Source: Hydrangea macrophylla (lineage: Eukaryota > Streptophyta > Magnoliopsida > Cornales > Hydrangeaceae). Taken from it: 64,000 bases of DNA. Below the pieces are notes generated by a model. The model did no database searches and was not told the origin of the DNA. It worked only from the letters and a program-made list of their open reading frames with translations. Position numbers and translations under genes: made by a program. Of this stretch, positions 45,998 through 58,307 are shown piece after piece. The DNA is taken from the NCBI GenBank assembly GCA_033977485.1, contig CM066984.1:47636600-47700599 (forward strand). The letters are read 5' to 3'. Position 1 is the first letter of the stretch; each line of letters opens with the position of its first letter.

Positions 45998-46618
45998 TTC
46001 CCCTCCTCTTGAAAAGGATTTGTCCTCAAATCATCACCTACATCAAAAGGAGATAAATCAGCAACATTAAAAGTAGTACTAACATTATACTCACCAGGCA
46101 ACTCTAGCTTGTAGGCATTGTCATTGATGCGCTCAAGAACTTGAAAAGGACCATCGCCTCGGGGAAGCAATTTAGAACGCCTTTGTGCTGGAAATCTTTC
46201 TTTTCGCATGTGTACCCAAACCCAATCTCCAGGTTCAAAGATGATATTGCGTCGCCCTTTGTTAGCTTGCGTTGCATATTGCTCCGTTCTTCGCTCAATA
46301 TTGAGCCTTGCTTTCTCATGAATCTGCTTAACAAAATCTGCTTTCTTTTTGCCATCTAAATTAACATGCTCAGTAACAGGTAAAGGAGATAAATCCAAAG
46401 GAGTTAAAGGATTAAAACCATACACAATTTCAAAGGGTGAAAATTTAGTAGCAGAATGGATAGTACGATTATAAGCAAACTCAACATGTGGTAAACATTC
46501 TTCCCATGTTTTGATGTTCTTTTTAATAATAGCCCTTAACAAAGTAGATAAAGTCCTATTTACTACTTCGGTTTGACCATCAGTTTGTGGATGACAAGTA
46601 GTAGAAAATAATAACTTA
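45790..46618 (-). CDS. Element J integrase C-terminal part (downstream of LINE S)
   Basis: Resumes at [20 protein letters not shown] exactly where the other half stops. Contains the integrase Glu motif, [14 protein letters not shown] and a tail [17 protein letters not shown] ending in the LTR at 45790. It is open. It is separated from its N-terminal part by LINE S, so the two halves are no longer translated together. Confidence 0.88.
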
Positions 46619-49600
46619 TTTTTTTCGGAAATCGGTACATTAATAAAAAACAAAAGCCAACAAAGCGGCACTATACAAAATACAAGGGGCATACCCCAGG
46701 GTTAACAATGAGCGCAAAAGCATCAAAAGATGCTCAAAAGAAAGGGACACATCTACAGCCTAGGCCAAGATGGGAACCCAACAACCACATAAACACACCA
46801 ACAAAACAGAGACAAAAACAGCTCCAACCATTGCACTAGGCGGTGCAACCAAAGCAAACAACAAAAAGAACAAGAACAAGCAGCACTCTCAAACAACCAC
46901 ACCCCTAGCTCCATCTGGCTATAAGACTTGGTAAAATGGGATCATTTTGCCACTTGATTTCAATTTGGAGAGTAACTTGCTGGAGAATCTCAGATAAGAC
47001 CCTTTCTTTAGTCTTAGTTTCAGTTTTGAAAGTACGAGCATTCCTTTCCTTCCAAATGTTGTAGACCGCCATCCCTAAGCACATCTTCGAAATAACATGA
47101 AGTGGTGTATTCCTTTTCCATATCCTAGTTGCCCAGTCAACCAAAGAGTTCCAATTCAAGGCTGGTTTGGGGATTGCCAGAATCTGTAAGAGGCCCTGCC
47201 ATATAAACGCTGAAAATAAGCATTCAAAGAATAAATGGTCATGAGTTTCCATAGCTTTATGGCACAAAACACACGCCAGCGGACCAGGAGTATAGTGGAC
47301 AATCCTGTCATGGGTAGACAGTTTATTAATAACGGCCAGCCATGTTATAAAACTATGTCTAGGAATATTACCCGAGAACCAAACAAGTTTATGCCATTGC
47401 ACTTTAGGGCCTTGCTCCCTAAGATGTTCCCATGTGTGAGCAAAATTGTATTTACCATTTGGGGAGACACACCAAACTACAGTATCCAAGTGATCCGAAG
47501 GAGGAGGAGTAATGTGCATCTGAGCTCTAATCTCCCTTAGATCAATGGTATTAGCACTAGGCCATTGCCACTCCCCATTAACAATGATATCTCTAACTTT
47601 AGCATTTAAAGGAATAGCTGCATCATAGGCCACTCTGGGACCAAACTTATCTAACAGAGGGCCCAAAGGGTGCCAATTATCATACCACAAATAAGTACCA
47701 CACCCATTCCCAATTTTATGCTTAAGTAAAGGTCTAACAATATCCCGAAGTTTGAGGAGTTTCCTCCAGTACCAGGAACACTGGGAAGGGGGCTTAACAA
47801 CCCAAAAGCTTCTGCTTTTCAACATGTAAGTATGAACCCATTTGGACCAAAGAGAAACATTATCCACAGAAAATAAGGACCAAATATGTTTCAAGTTAAG
47901 AACACAATTCATTTGAGTAAGATTTTTAAATCCTAAACCGCCTTCATTCTTAGGTTTGCAAACTCTCTCCCAAGCCACTTTAGCACCTTGGGATTTTTCA
48001 ACCCCACCAGACCAAAGAAACTTTCTCATAAGACACTCAACTTGTTTTAGAATATACTTAGGGAGAATAAACATACCAGACCAATAGTTAAGGATTCCAG
48101 CAAGAACTGAATTGATTAACTGAATTCTTCCTGCAAAGGATAAAAATTTGGAAGTCCAAGAAAGAATTCTACTACTAATTCTAGTTATTAACTCATCACA
48201 ATGAACTCTTTTAAGTCGAGAGGTAATAAGAGGCACTCCTAAGTATTTCATAGGGAGGCTTCCTTTGGAAATTTGGAAGATTTGGCAAATAGAATCAGAA
48301 ACATCATCCTCAACACCTGCAAGGAAGATACAACTTTTACTTGAATTAGCTTGTAACCCAGTAAAATCATGGAATTGACACAAGGTATTTTTCATAAGAA
48401 GGGCAGACTGCACATCCCCATAGAACAATAAAGTAAGATCATCTGCAAAGCAAAGGTGAGAAATGTTTAACTTGTCACACTTCCAATGATATTTAAACTC
48501 AGGATTTCGTTGGATGTTATAGTAAAGAAGCTGGCTCAAAGTATCCATAACAAGCACAAACAGGTATGGGGACATGGGGTCCCCTTGTCTGAGACCCTTA
48601 GCACCCTCAAAATAACCAATTGATTCACCATTAAAATTAATTGAGTATCTAGGGGAGGTAACACAGGCCTTAATCCACATTTGCATTTTGGGAGGAAAGC
48701 CAAGAATATCAATTAAATCTGCTAGGAACTCCCAACTAACACTATCATAAGCTTTCATAATGTCAATTTTAGCAGCAGCTCGAGGTTGCCCATTATGTTT
48801 ATGGTAATCCCTCAACAAATCTTGTGCAAGAAGGATATTATCACTTATCTTTCTACCCTTAATAAAAGCCGATTGTGCATTATCCACAAGTGAGGGTAGG
48901 ATCGTTTGAATTCTTTTGGCTATTATCTTGGAAATACATTTATAGACTGTGTTGCAACAAGAGATAGGCCTAAAGTCTCCCATTCTAGAAGGATTAGGGA
49001 CTTTGGGAATGAGAGCAATTAAAGTAGTATTAAGATCTTGCAAAAGCTCCCCAGATATGAAAAATTCTTTTATAGCCTTAACAACTAAATCACCTGTAAT
49101 GGCCCAAGTTTCTTTAAAGAAGAAAGCATTAAACCCATCTGGCCCAGGAGCTTTATTACTGTGAAGGCTAAATAAAGTTTCTTTTATTTCAGCACTAGTA
49201 GGCATACTATCCAACACATTAAATTGGGCATTCGAAATTCTTTTATGGATAACATTTCTGAGCATTGCAGCCCCAGGGTAGTGAGTAGTAGTGGGAGTCC
49301 CTAGCATAGCTTTAAAATATCGAATGGCTTCATTTTTGGCCTCACGCTCATTCTGGGTAGTAGTACCATTAGGTTGAATGAGATTGACAATCCTTTTCCT
49401 ATTCCTTCTATTCTTAATAGAATGGTGGAAAAAAGCCGTGTTTCTATCCCCAGCTTCGAGCCATTGGATTCTAGATTTTTGTCTCATAACCTCTTCTTCC
49501 AATCTAATAGCTTCAAGAAATTCTTTATGAAGCACTCTTTCTTGGTTTTTTAATTGAATGTTAAAAGGGTAAGTATCAAGAGCGGTTTGACACTTCATCA

Positions 49601-50147
49601 GATCTTCCCTAGCTTTAGCAGCCTTTATCTTAGCATTACCAATAGATTCCTTATCAAGCTTTTTCAAAGCAAATTTAAGATTTTTGAGCTTAAAAAACAA
49701 TTGGAATTGCATATTACCAACCATAGGAGTAACCCAAGTACTTTGGACAACATGTGGGAATTGTTCAAGACTAGTCCAACAATTAAAAAATTTAAAAGGC
49801 ATACCTTTCCTTTTCGCCCCATTAAGCACATTGATAAGAATAGGGGAGTGGTCAGAAATACCTGGGGATAAAAAGTGTGTAAAAGATGAAGGGTATTTTT
49901 CCAGCCATTCAGAGTTAACCATAGCTCTATCGAGTTTCTTCCTTATTGTAGAATTGCTCCAAGTAAAATATAAACCTGTATATCTAAGATCTTGGAGACA
50001 AGTGTCATTAACAAGGTTAGCAAAATCCACAATCCCTTGATCAACACCTTGGTTACCACCAAAGGATTCATGGGTTTGAAGGATAACATTAAAATCACCA
50101 AGACTAATCCATGGTACATTACCAATGGATGAAGAGATTCTGGTTAT
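46619..50147 (-). mobile_element. LINE S, 5'-truncated (3.5 kb), inside element J
   Basis: A perfect 15-bp target duplication, GAAAATAATAACTTA, at 46604-46618 and 50148-50162. T-run tail, GGGGCATACCCC hallmark, 3' UTR 46619-46904, and ORF2 open up to the truncation. As the deepest insertion in the nest it is among the youngest. Confidence 0.95.
46905..50147 (-). CDS. LINE S ORF2 fragment, uninterrupted (about 1080 aa)
   Basis: Open from the truncation in the endonuclease ([12 protein letters not shown] near 50110) through SDHSPIL, the reverse transcriptase ([25 protein letters not shown] near 48450) and the zf-RVT ([18 protein letters not shown] near 47250). No start codon of its own; ORF1 and the endonuclease N-terminus are missing. 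Confidence 0.87.
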   Translation of the reverse strand: MTRISSSIGNVPWISLGDFNVILQTHESFGGNQGVDQGIVDFANLVNDTCLQDLRYTGLYFTWSNSTIRKKLDRAMVNSEWLEKYPSSFTHFLSPGISDHSPILINVLNGAKRKGMPFKFFNCWTSLEQFPHVVQSTWVTPMVGNMQFQLFFKLKNLKFALKKLDKESIGNAKIKAAKAREDLMKCQTALDTYPFNIQLKNQERVLHKEFLEAIRLEEEVMRQKSRIQWLEAGDRNTAFFHHSIKNRRNRKRIVNLIQPNGTTTQNEREAKNEAIRYFKAMLGTPTTTHYPGAAMLRNVIHKRISNAQFNVLDSMPTSAEIKETLFSLHSNKAPGPDGFNAFFFKETWAITGDLVVKAIKEFFISGELLQDLNTTLIALIPKVPNPSRMGDFRPISCCNTVYKCISKIIAKRIQTILPSLVDNAQSAFIKGRKISDNILLAQDLLRDYHKHNGQPRAAAKIDIMKAYDSVSWEFLADLIDILGFPPKMQMWIKACVTSPRYSINFNGESIGYFEGAKGLRQGDPMSPYLFVLVMDTLSQLLYYNIQRNPEFKYHWKCDKLNISHLCFADDLTLLFYGDVQSALLMKNTLCQFHDFTGLQANSSKSCIFLAGVEDDVSDSICQIFQISKGSLPMKYLGVPLITSRLKRVHCDELITRISSRILSWTSKFLSFAGRIQLINSVLAGILNYWSGMFILPKYILKQVECLMRKFLWSGGVEKSQGAKVAWERVCKPKNEGGLGFKNLTQMNCVLNLKHIWSLFSVDNVSLWSKWVHTYMLKSRSFWVVKPPSQCSWYWRKLLKLRDIVRPLLKHKIGNGCGTYLWYDNWHPLGPLLDKFGPRVAYDAAIPLNAKVRDIIVNGEWQWPSANTIDLREIRAQMHITPPPSDHLDTVVWCVSPNGKYNFAHTWEHLREQGPKVQWHKLVWFSGNIPRHSFITWLAVINKLSTHDRIVHYTPGPLACVLCHKAMETHDHLFFECLFSAFIWQGLLQILAIPKPALNWNSLVDWATRIWKRNTPLHVISKMCLGMAVYNIWKERNARTFKTETKTKERVLSEILQQVTLQIEIKWQNDPILPSLIARWS

Positions 50148-50162
50148 GAAAATAATAACTTA

Positions 50163-53100
50163 GTCCCCAACTTACACCACAAGGTCTTCCAAAAGTAACT
50201 CAAGAACTTAACATCTCTATCTGAAACAATGGTTCTAGGCATACCATGTAATCTCACAATCTCCTTAAAGAACAAATCAGCAACATGTGAAGCATCATCA
50301 GTTTTGTGACATGGAATAAAATGTGCCATCTTGGAAAATCTATCCACAACCACAAAAATTGAGTCTCGACCGTGTTTAGTCCTAGGTAAACCTAACACAA
50401 AATCCATTGAAATATCAATCCATGGTTCACTAGGAATTGGAAGAGGTGTGTATAAGCCATGGGGTTGTACTCTAGATTTCGCTCGCCTACATGTGACACA
50501 TCTACCACAAATTCTCTCAACATCTTGTTTCATGCGTGGCCAATAGAAGTGTTCTTGTAAAACGGCTAATGTTTTTACTACCCCAAAATGTCCCATTAAC
50601 CCTCCCCCATGTGACTCCCTCACAAGCAACTCTCTCACAGAACAATTTGGAATGCACAATTTATTTTCTCGAAATAAAAACCCCTCATGCCTATAGAATT
50701 TATTATGGGCTGTTTTTTCACAAGATTCAAATTCTTCACTAAAATCGAGATCTAAAGGATACAATTCCTTAATATGCTCAAAACCAAGAATCTTAGCATC
50801 AAGAGTAGAGATTAGAATGTACCTTCGAGAAAGTGCATCGGCAACGATGTTCTCCTTACCTTGTTTATATCGAATGACATATGGAAACGTCTCAATGAAT
50901 TCAACCCATCGTGCATGCCTCTTGTTCAACTTGTGTTGGACTTTAAGGTGCTTTAAAGACTCATGATCGGTGTGAATCACGAACTCTTTAGGCCACAAGT
51001 AATGCTGCCATGTCTCCAAAGCTCGAACCAATGCATACATCTCTTTGTCATACGTGGGATAGTTCAAGGCAGCCCCACTTAACTTCTCACTAAAATATGC
51101 AATCGGTCTCCCTTCTTGCATAAGCACGGCGCCAATACCTAAACCTGAAGCATCACATTCAATTTCAAAAGTTTTTGTAAAGTTAGGTAAAGCAAGTAAA
51201 GGTGCATGAGTTAACTTCTCCTTGAGTAATTGAAATGCCTTCTCTTGCTCTTCCCCCCATTTGAACCCAATATTTTTCTTGATGACTTCGGTTATCGGTG
51301 CAGCTATATTACTGAAGTCTTTCACGAACCTCCTGTAAAAACTAGCAAGTCCATGAAAACTTCGCACATTACTTACACTAGATGGGCTTGGCCATTCTTG
51401 GATAGCACGAATCTTTTCTTCATCAACCTGTATTCCTTGTGCACACACAACAAAACCAAGAAACACAAGCTTATCGGTGCAAAAAGTGCACTTCTTTAGG
51501 TTAGCAAACAACTTTTCATTTCTAAGCACATCTAACACAAGTTTTAAATGCTTCAAATGCTCTTCCAAGTTTTTGCTATAAATCAGGATATCATCAAAAT
51601 AAACAACTACAAATTTTCCAATGAAAGCACGCAAAACATGGTTCATCAATCTCATAAAAGTACTAGGAGCATTAGTTAATCCAAAAGGCATAACTAACCA
51701 TTCATACAACCCATATTTTGTTTTAAATGCAGTTTTCCATTCATCACCTTCTTTCATTCTAATTTGATGATACCCACTTTTCAAATCAATCTTAGAAAAT
51801 ATACAAGAACCATGCAACTCATCTAACATATCATCTAAGCGAGGAATAGGGTGTCGATACTTTACCGTTATGTTGTTGACGGCTCGGCAATCAACGCACA
51901 TTCTCCACGTCCCATCCTTCTTAGGAACCAAAATCACCGGAACGGCGCATGGACTCATACTTTCTCTTACGTACCCCTTTTCCATCAACTCACTAACCTG
52001 CTTTTGTAGCTCCTTTGTCTCCTCAGGATTGCTTCTATAGGCTGGTCGGTTTGGAATGGTAGCACCGGGCACGAAATCAATTTGATGTTCAATCCCTCGA
52101 ATAGGGGGTAAACCATGTGGAACCTCCTCGGGAAAGATATCACCAAACTCCTGCAAAAGAGAAACAACAGAACTAGGCAAAGATGAGTCAATTTGGTTAG
52201 TGTTTAAAAATGCCTCTTTGTACAAAAGTACAATCATAGGCTGATTTGAAAACAACGCTCGTTTGATCTCACTCGCTTTTGCATAAAAATTCTTTTTTTG
52301 GTTTCCCTCTAATTTTCCCTCAATGGCTGCATTTTTCTTTTCTTTTTCCCTCTCATTTTTCTCACTCCTTTTCTTTTGTTCACTCTCTTTCTTTTGATCA
52401 CTCTCCCTTTGCAACCTCACTTGATCTTCATAAACTTGCTTCGGTGTCAAAGGCACTAAGGTGATTGTCCTTTGATTAAGCACGAACGAGTATTTATTTG
52501 TGAAACCATCATGCTTAACACGTCGATCAAATTGCCATGGCCTCCCTAACAACAAGTGTCCAGCTTGCATCGGAACCACATCACTCAAAACTTCATCTTC
52601 ATATCTCCCAATACGAAAAGGAACTATTACTTGTTTAGTCACCCTTACTTCTCCACTATCATTGAGCCATTGCAATTTATAAGGCCGTGGATGCTTGATT
52701 GTTGGCAGCCCTAATTTCTCCACCAAAGTTGTGCTAGCAACGTTAGTGCAACTCCCCCCATCGATGATCATACTACACACCTTATCTTTGACATGACATC
52801 TCGTATGAAAAATGTTCTCCCGTTGCACCTCATCATCTTCTTTAACTTGCATATTTAGAGCTCTCCTTGCCACTAACAAATCCCCTTGGGCAGCGTACTC
52901 TTCATCATCGGCATCCTCCAATGGTGGCACAGATTCATTGTCATCTTCATCTTCGGTTTCAATCTCACCATTGTCTCGCATCACCATAACCCGCTTATTT
53001 GGACATTGACTTGCTATATGTCCCCTGCCTTGGCATTTAAAACACTTAATGTCACGATTTCTAGAAGTAGAAGAATCAGATTTACCTTGATTTCCATGGC

Positions 53101-54109
53101 TGGTCACTTCTTGTTTTTGCTCAGTTTTTGGCTTCACCAAAGGCTGCTTCTCATCTCTTTTCCAATTATTTGGTTTCCAAGCGGATGTATTGGAATTTTG
53201 GCTTGGATTTTGGCTTGGACGTGTGCTGCTGCCCCTCCTCTTGAGTTGATTCTCAATTTTAATAGCCATGTGTACCATATCCTCCAACTCAACATAGTGT
53301 TGCAATTCCACTGCATTGGCAATTTCCCGATTCAACCCAACTAAGAATCTAGCCATTGTAGCCTCTCGATCTTCCTCTACATTCGCTCGAATCATAGCTA
53401 CTTCCATCTCCTTATAATATTCTTCCACACTCCTATTACCTTGCCTCAAACTTTGCAACTTGTTGTACAACTCTCGGTAATAATAGCTTGGAACGAACCG
53501 CTTCCTCATCACAGTTTTCATATCCTCCCACGTCTCTATTGGACGCTCCCTATTTCTTCTCCTATTGAACACCAATTGATCCCACCAAATGATAGCATAA
53601 TCAGAAAATTCAATGGCAGCAAGTTTTACCTTCTTAGCCTCAGAGTAATGGTGGCAATCAAATACTAATTCTACCTTCTTCTCCCATTCTAGATAGGCTT
53701 CCGGATCATTCTTCCCTTGAAACGAAGGAATCTTCATCTTAATACTACCCAAATTATTATCTTCCCGGTTCCTAGCTTCTCTAAACCTAACTTCTCTACC
53801 CCGACCACCATATCTCCTATGATTATCTATTGACTCCTGATCATTTTCTTCGTCAAAGTCTTCCCAAAAATACTCCTCTTCTTCAACTCTCACTCCCCTC
53901 GGTTGAACTCTCTCTCTTCTACGTCCATGAGGAGCATTGTTTTGTGGCTGCTCCACACGTGCATTCTCTACTCTATCTAACCGTTCATGGACTTGATCCA
54001 TTTCTGTCCTCAATACCCTCCTCATTTCACCCATTAATGCCTCCAATAGTAGTTTCTGATCAGTCTCTCCCGAAACCTCCCCGGCAATGTTTTTGTCTTT
54101 ATGGGCCAT
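50163..54109 (-). CDS. Element J gag-pol, N-terminal 1316 codons
   Basis: ATG at 54109. Gag domain at about residues 120-270 ([19 protein letters not shown]...), zinc knuckle [14 protein letters not shown] near 355, protease [10 protein letters not shown] near 446, reverse transcriptase with [13 protein letters not shown] and catalytic YFDD near 837, RNase H ([20 protein letters not shown]) about 980-1090, and integrase HH-CC plus core ([15 protein letters not shown]) to the end. All are in one frame with no stop, as usual for chromoviruses. Broken only by LINE S inside the integrase core, before the third acidic residue. Functions: particle, polyprotein processing, copying and integration of the element RNA. 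Confidence 0.93.
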
Positions 54110-54574
54110 ATTTCGCTGCAAAACAAAGATTAGATAAAAAAAATATATAGGACCTCACAACTCTCGCTCACGTGTTTCACTCAACTAGGATGTATCACTC
54201 AAGTTCACTCGTGTTTAAACTGAAAAATCAATTTGGCTTTTACCCTCTTATGTGCTCACCACTCTTGCCTTTTTCCACTCGTAGTAATTCTCACTCGGTT
54301 CTTATGAAACTGTTCAAACAATGACCAGAATTTCTCAGTAACAATCCACACCCAAACTAGACCAATCAAATTTGGAAGCTGAAAGCACGACGAAAAAAAC
54401 GAACGCGGATGGCTAGGTTTCCAAAAGCACAAAAAAATGGAATTTTCGGAAAAAAAAATTTTCACACTATGAAGTAAGGTCAGATTCGGACTCCTTAGAC
54501 CCCAAATATCGCAAAACAAAAATAAATTTTTTTTTTTTTTTTTTCCTCCCCTACAGATCTCTTCTCTTCTCTTC

Positions 54575-54626
<52 letters not shown>

Positions 54627-55004
54627 CCTCTTTTTTTTTCTTTTTTTTGTATTTTTTTTTTCTTGAATAATCAGGCAGACTTCACAGTTCACGTATGTGA
54701 TTCAGAAACCCTAATTCCAAGAAGAAAAAAAAACCACAATAACAACGATCACGAGAATGAACAAACACGAAGTAACAAGAGCAAATCACAGATCAGATTC
54801 GCAAACCCTAAACACAAAATTCCAGATCGTAATCGAACACCCTTTTTTTTTTTTTTTTTTTTTTTGATACGGTTCAAAAACGAGAACGAATAAGAAAACG
54901 AAGAGAAACAAAAACGAATACGAACAGAACTAGAAGAAACGAATAAGAACAGAAACGAAAAAGATATGATAAACCTGAGACTAGAACTGTGCTCTGATAC
55001 CAAC
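54110..55004 (-). other. Element J leader with primer site and long microsatellites
   Basis: The primer site for tRNA-iMet is 54991-55002 (GCTCTGATACCA on the + strand). The leader has long T/CTTTT tracts at 54526-54660 and a T-run at 54844-54865. No ORF other than simple-sequence artefacts. A CTTTGTTTTGCAG-like motif lies just before the gag ATG on the sense strand; whether it is a splice acceptor is unknown. Confidence 0.75.
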
Positions 55005-55639
55005 TGATACGAACCCCGCCAATACTGTGACGAAACCCGTAACACGATTAATGTCTCGGACCGTTCTACTGTCAGATTCAATGGAAACCGCGACCCAACA
55101 CCTATAACAGATGCGAACCTTGGTATAAAGGATGAAGACGCCACAATCAAGGATGGAAAACTCAATTGATAAGTCCAGGTATGAACGCCACAGAGTAAAT
55201 CTGATAAGTTCGAATAGTTCTTCAAAGAACCAAAGAGAAAACTCTCACAATATTATTAATGATCAAAACTGAATATTACAAACCCTAAAATTGTTTAAAT
55301 AGCTGAGGCTTAAAGTTGGGCCCTTTTAAGCCTACGAAATATTATGGTCCAATATAATTCATCCCAAAACTAAAATAAAAGGAAACTAATGAATATAAAA
55401 AAATCCCTAAGTTGGCATGCAAGCCTATAATTTATTCTAGAGCTTGAATCATGGACACCCAGCCTTGTGGATCACTAGTATCCTCCTTTGGGCCACTCAG
55501 ATTAGTCTCAACCCAAATTTGTTGAACCAGCCCATTGAGATTGTCCTTGAACCGCTTTGCTCGCGCCCTTGTAACCGGACCAATTGGCACGTGGTTCGGG
55601 TCCGCATTCCACCTTGTGCTAGCCGCCATGTTCTCATCA
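55005..55639 (-). repeat. 5' LTR of element J
   Basis: 635 bp, with the same ends as the 3' LTR. Three differences from the 3' copy, all C/T exchanges, point to a recent insertion. Confidence 0.92.
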
Positions 55640-56307
55640 ACTTCCCTCGGGGAGATGGGGATTAGAAGGTTCAGCTGCAGCAAGGGTAGTCTTTCCTTTC
55701 CCTTGAATTTTCCAGTCTCCATCATTTCCAACCGGCACAGGATCAACTTCTTTAGTAATATTTTGGTTCTTAATAAATTTGGAGCAATCGTGCCCAAATC
55801 TTGCACACTTAGCACATCGAAGTGGTGTCCATTGGTACTCAACTTGGAGAAGGATTTGTTCCCTTTCTCCACTAATCGGATCTGTATACTCAACAACAAG
55901 TTCCTTTAGAAGTTCATCCGAAGCATTTAATTCGATACATATTCGAGCATAAGTTATCCTTCTACATCCAGCAGTTGTTCTGGTAACGTGTAGAGGTCTA
56001 CCCAAAGCACTTGCGATGAGACTAAGTCCAGTAGGATTCCAATATTCTAGCGGAATGTTATAAATATGCACCCAAACTGGGATTGTAGTAATGGATTCCT
56101 TAGATAGAGTCAGCCCAGCATGCCAATTTCTCAGAATAATTGGTTGGCCTGCAAAGTGCCAGGGGCCCCCTTCCAGAACTGAGAAGCATTCCTCTTCACT
56201 GTTGAACTTTAAAAAGAAAAATCCAGATTCCGTGGCAACCATGTCATTGAGACCATGCTTATTCCAGAGTCTTGCGGAAGCATTCTTTACTAAAGTATAA
56301 GGAAGTT
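55640..56307 (-). pseudogene. LINE H ORF1, DUF4283 and zinc knuckle
   Basis: An open stretch with MVATESGFFFLKF, GGPWHFAGQPIIL, PVWVHIYNIPLEYWN and the short knuckle CAKCARFGHDC (about 55785-55820). Cut by element J on the left and LINE K on the right. Confidence 0.82.
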
Positions 56308-58307
56308 AAGTTGGTTGGGTTTCCCAAGATTCTTTTATTGGTGGGGCCCGAAATGACATTAAGTTGGTTGGGTTTTGTCCAAATGCTGGGCCACGCAAGG
56401 TAAATGAGGTATCTGCTATTACTTCTATTACAAGTGCCAATGTCCTTTTTCCAAGTCAAATTCCAATTGCCACACAATATGAGGGGGGCCCACGCAAGGA
56501 AGAGTCCACAAATTATGTAGCCTTTCCTACGCCTCCTGCTAACACAGATAATTATATGGAACATCATGGCTCAAGAGAACTTAATATGGGTACCCCACAT
56601 GCATATAATGCAACTGCATCCAATGGCCCAGCTATGCCTTCTTTTAAGGATGTTTGTTTTCCTCTTTCACCAGAAGATGAGCCCCGGGCTCATATTTTTC
56701 CTAATGGCTTGACGCCTGGCTTAGCTACAGTGGGAAGTAATGCTCATGAGGGTTCTTTGTATAACAATATTGAAGCTGAACAGACCAATTTTGGAACCCG
56801 TTCCAAGAACCTGGGTTCTCCTTGTCATGGGCAGATTCAGTCCAAAGACCAGACAGGGAAATCATGGGCAGAGTTATTCATACCGGCTTCTCAAGACATT
56901 AATGGTTCCAATACCAACCCTGACCCTAATAGGCAAGCTCGGAGTTACAACCCCGGCTCCCCTATCAGTTAGGCGCAATTTAACTTAGAATTTGTGGAAC
57001 ATGGTGAAAAAGCAGCTAACTTAGTTCTCAAAATTCCTACGGACATCACTAATGCCGGGAAGGAAGAATGGAGGGCAACTTTGGTGGGACGATTTCTGGG
57101 CAAAAAACTACCGTATTCTCTTGTTACTAATGTTACTGAGCGTCTTTGGGCCAAAGATGGATTGATTGATACGTTGGCCACCGATTCTGGTTACTTCTTC
57201 TTTACGTTTTCTTGTGAGGAAAATAGGGATGCTGTGATGGAGGGAGGCCCGTGGTTCATTGCAGGGCAACCTCTCATTCTTAGACCGTGGAAACAGCATT
57301 TCTCATTCGGTAATGAGGAGGTTCGAACCATCCCAATTTGGGTTAATTTCTACGGTGTTCCGTTGGAATATTGGAACCCGAAAGGTATCAGTTTTATCTC
57401 TAGTTTTATCGGAAAACCTATCCGGGTAGATCGCACAACTGCAAGTCGAAGACGTATCACATATGCTAGAGTGTGCATTGAAGTTACAGCCGATTTTGAC
57501 TTCTTTAATGACTTCCATATTGAATCAGAAGACGAGGTTAATGGTGATACTCTCAGAACCAAGATTAGTTTAGAATATCAATGGACCCCTGTGAGATGCA
57601 AACAGTGTTCTCAGTTTGGACATGACTGTTCTAGGGTTGCTACACCAGTTTCTAGGCCTACCAATCAATATCCTTATAAGAAGAATGGGAAGACAGACGG
57701 AGAATGGAAAGTTGTGGAAAAGAAAGATAAGGGGAAAAAGACAGTGGACTATGGTTCTCACCACACGAAAGATTTGGCCCACTCGGCAGCTCCTCTTACG
57801 CGGAGCAATATGTTTGATACACTTACTCAGCTCCAGGAAGAATCTGGTGCCGGTACCACTAGTACAGATTCTCTTACACATGTCCCGATAATGTGTCCTG
57901 AAGCTAGCTCGTCTCACTGCCCCGATGATACTCGGGGGGAGGTTAGAGAGGATCCCACCTGTTATAGTGAGGATGAAGTTGATGATTGTGAGGTTGATTA
58001 TAGCCTCGGAGATAAGGTCAGTCTTGAGGCTCGAGGGAGCCCTCTTTCCAACAGACAGAAGAAGAAAGAAGCTAAAATGAAATTCAGTGGGAGTCGGCCT
58101 AAGAGTCGACATAGACCTTAAAATTGGCTCTGGTTTGTATGGTGTAGGGGTGTCCTGTGTGGTTGCTCATCCCATGTTGTTATGTTATGCTTGTTTGTTT
58201 TGTTTCCATGTTTGTTCTCGCATTCATAACATGTTTTTGCGCTTACTGTAATATCCTGGGGTATGGCCCCTTTTTTGGATTTATTCACCCTTTTTCCGAA
58301 AAAAAAA
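56308..58307 (+). mobile_element. LINE K: ORF1-only half-LINE (2.0 kb)
   Basis: AAAGTATAAGGAAGTT at 56292-56307 and 58308-58323 is a perfect 16-bp target duplication. The insert is ORF1 (5'-truncated) followed, only about 190 bp after its stop, by the LINE 3' end (CCTGGGGTATGGCCCC, ACCCTTTTTCCG, poly-A). No ORF2 lies between. It therefore moved as an RNA already lacking ORF2, copied by machinery supplied in trans. Confidence 0.9.
56310..58121 (+). pseudogene. LINE K ORF1 (DUF4283 protein), one stop
   Basis: Open from the truncation, with one in-frame TAG at 56970-56972, then open to the TAA at 58119-58121. After the stop: LVGRFLGKKLPYSL, GGPWFIAGQPLIL, PIWVNFYGVPLEYWN (DUF4283) and the short knuckle CKQCSQFGHDC (about 57598-57630). 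The tail is acidic then basic (SGSRPKSRHRP). Divergent from the ORF1 of A, E and H, so from another subfamily. Confidence 0.85.

Larger units (their letters stand above)
45363..55639 (-). mobile_element. Element J: chromovirus-like Ty3/gypsy element, complete but split by LINE S
   Basis: Two 635-bp LTRs (45363-45997 and 55005-55639) differ at only three positions by eye. A 5-bp target duplication ACTTC flanks it (45358-45362 and 55640-55644). Primer site (54991-55002), leader, a gag-pol frame and polypurine tract are all present. Apart from the LINE S insertion at integrase, the coding sequence looks open. The pol tail overlaps the 3' LTR by 208 bp, a feature known from CRM-type chromoviruses. 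The clade assignment needs a tree. Confidence 0.93.

Noticed and set aside
50163..54109. Endogenous pararetrovirus (Caulimoviridae-like)
   Set aside because: It has LTRs, an integrase and a tRNA-iMet primer site next to the LTR; no movement-protein region is present. It is a Ty3/gypsy element.
54495..54692. Lysine-rich ORF on the minus strand
   Set aside because: It is a translation of the T/CTTTT microsatellite in J's leader; no codon structure or homology.
56364..58121. Host DUF4283 zinc-knuckle gene
   Set aside because: A target duplication, LINE 3' end and poly-A show it is a retrotransposed LINE ORF1.
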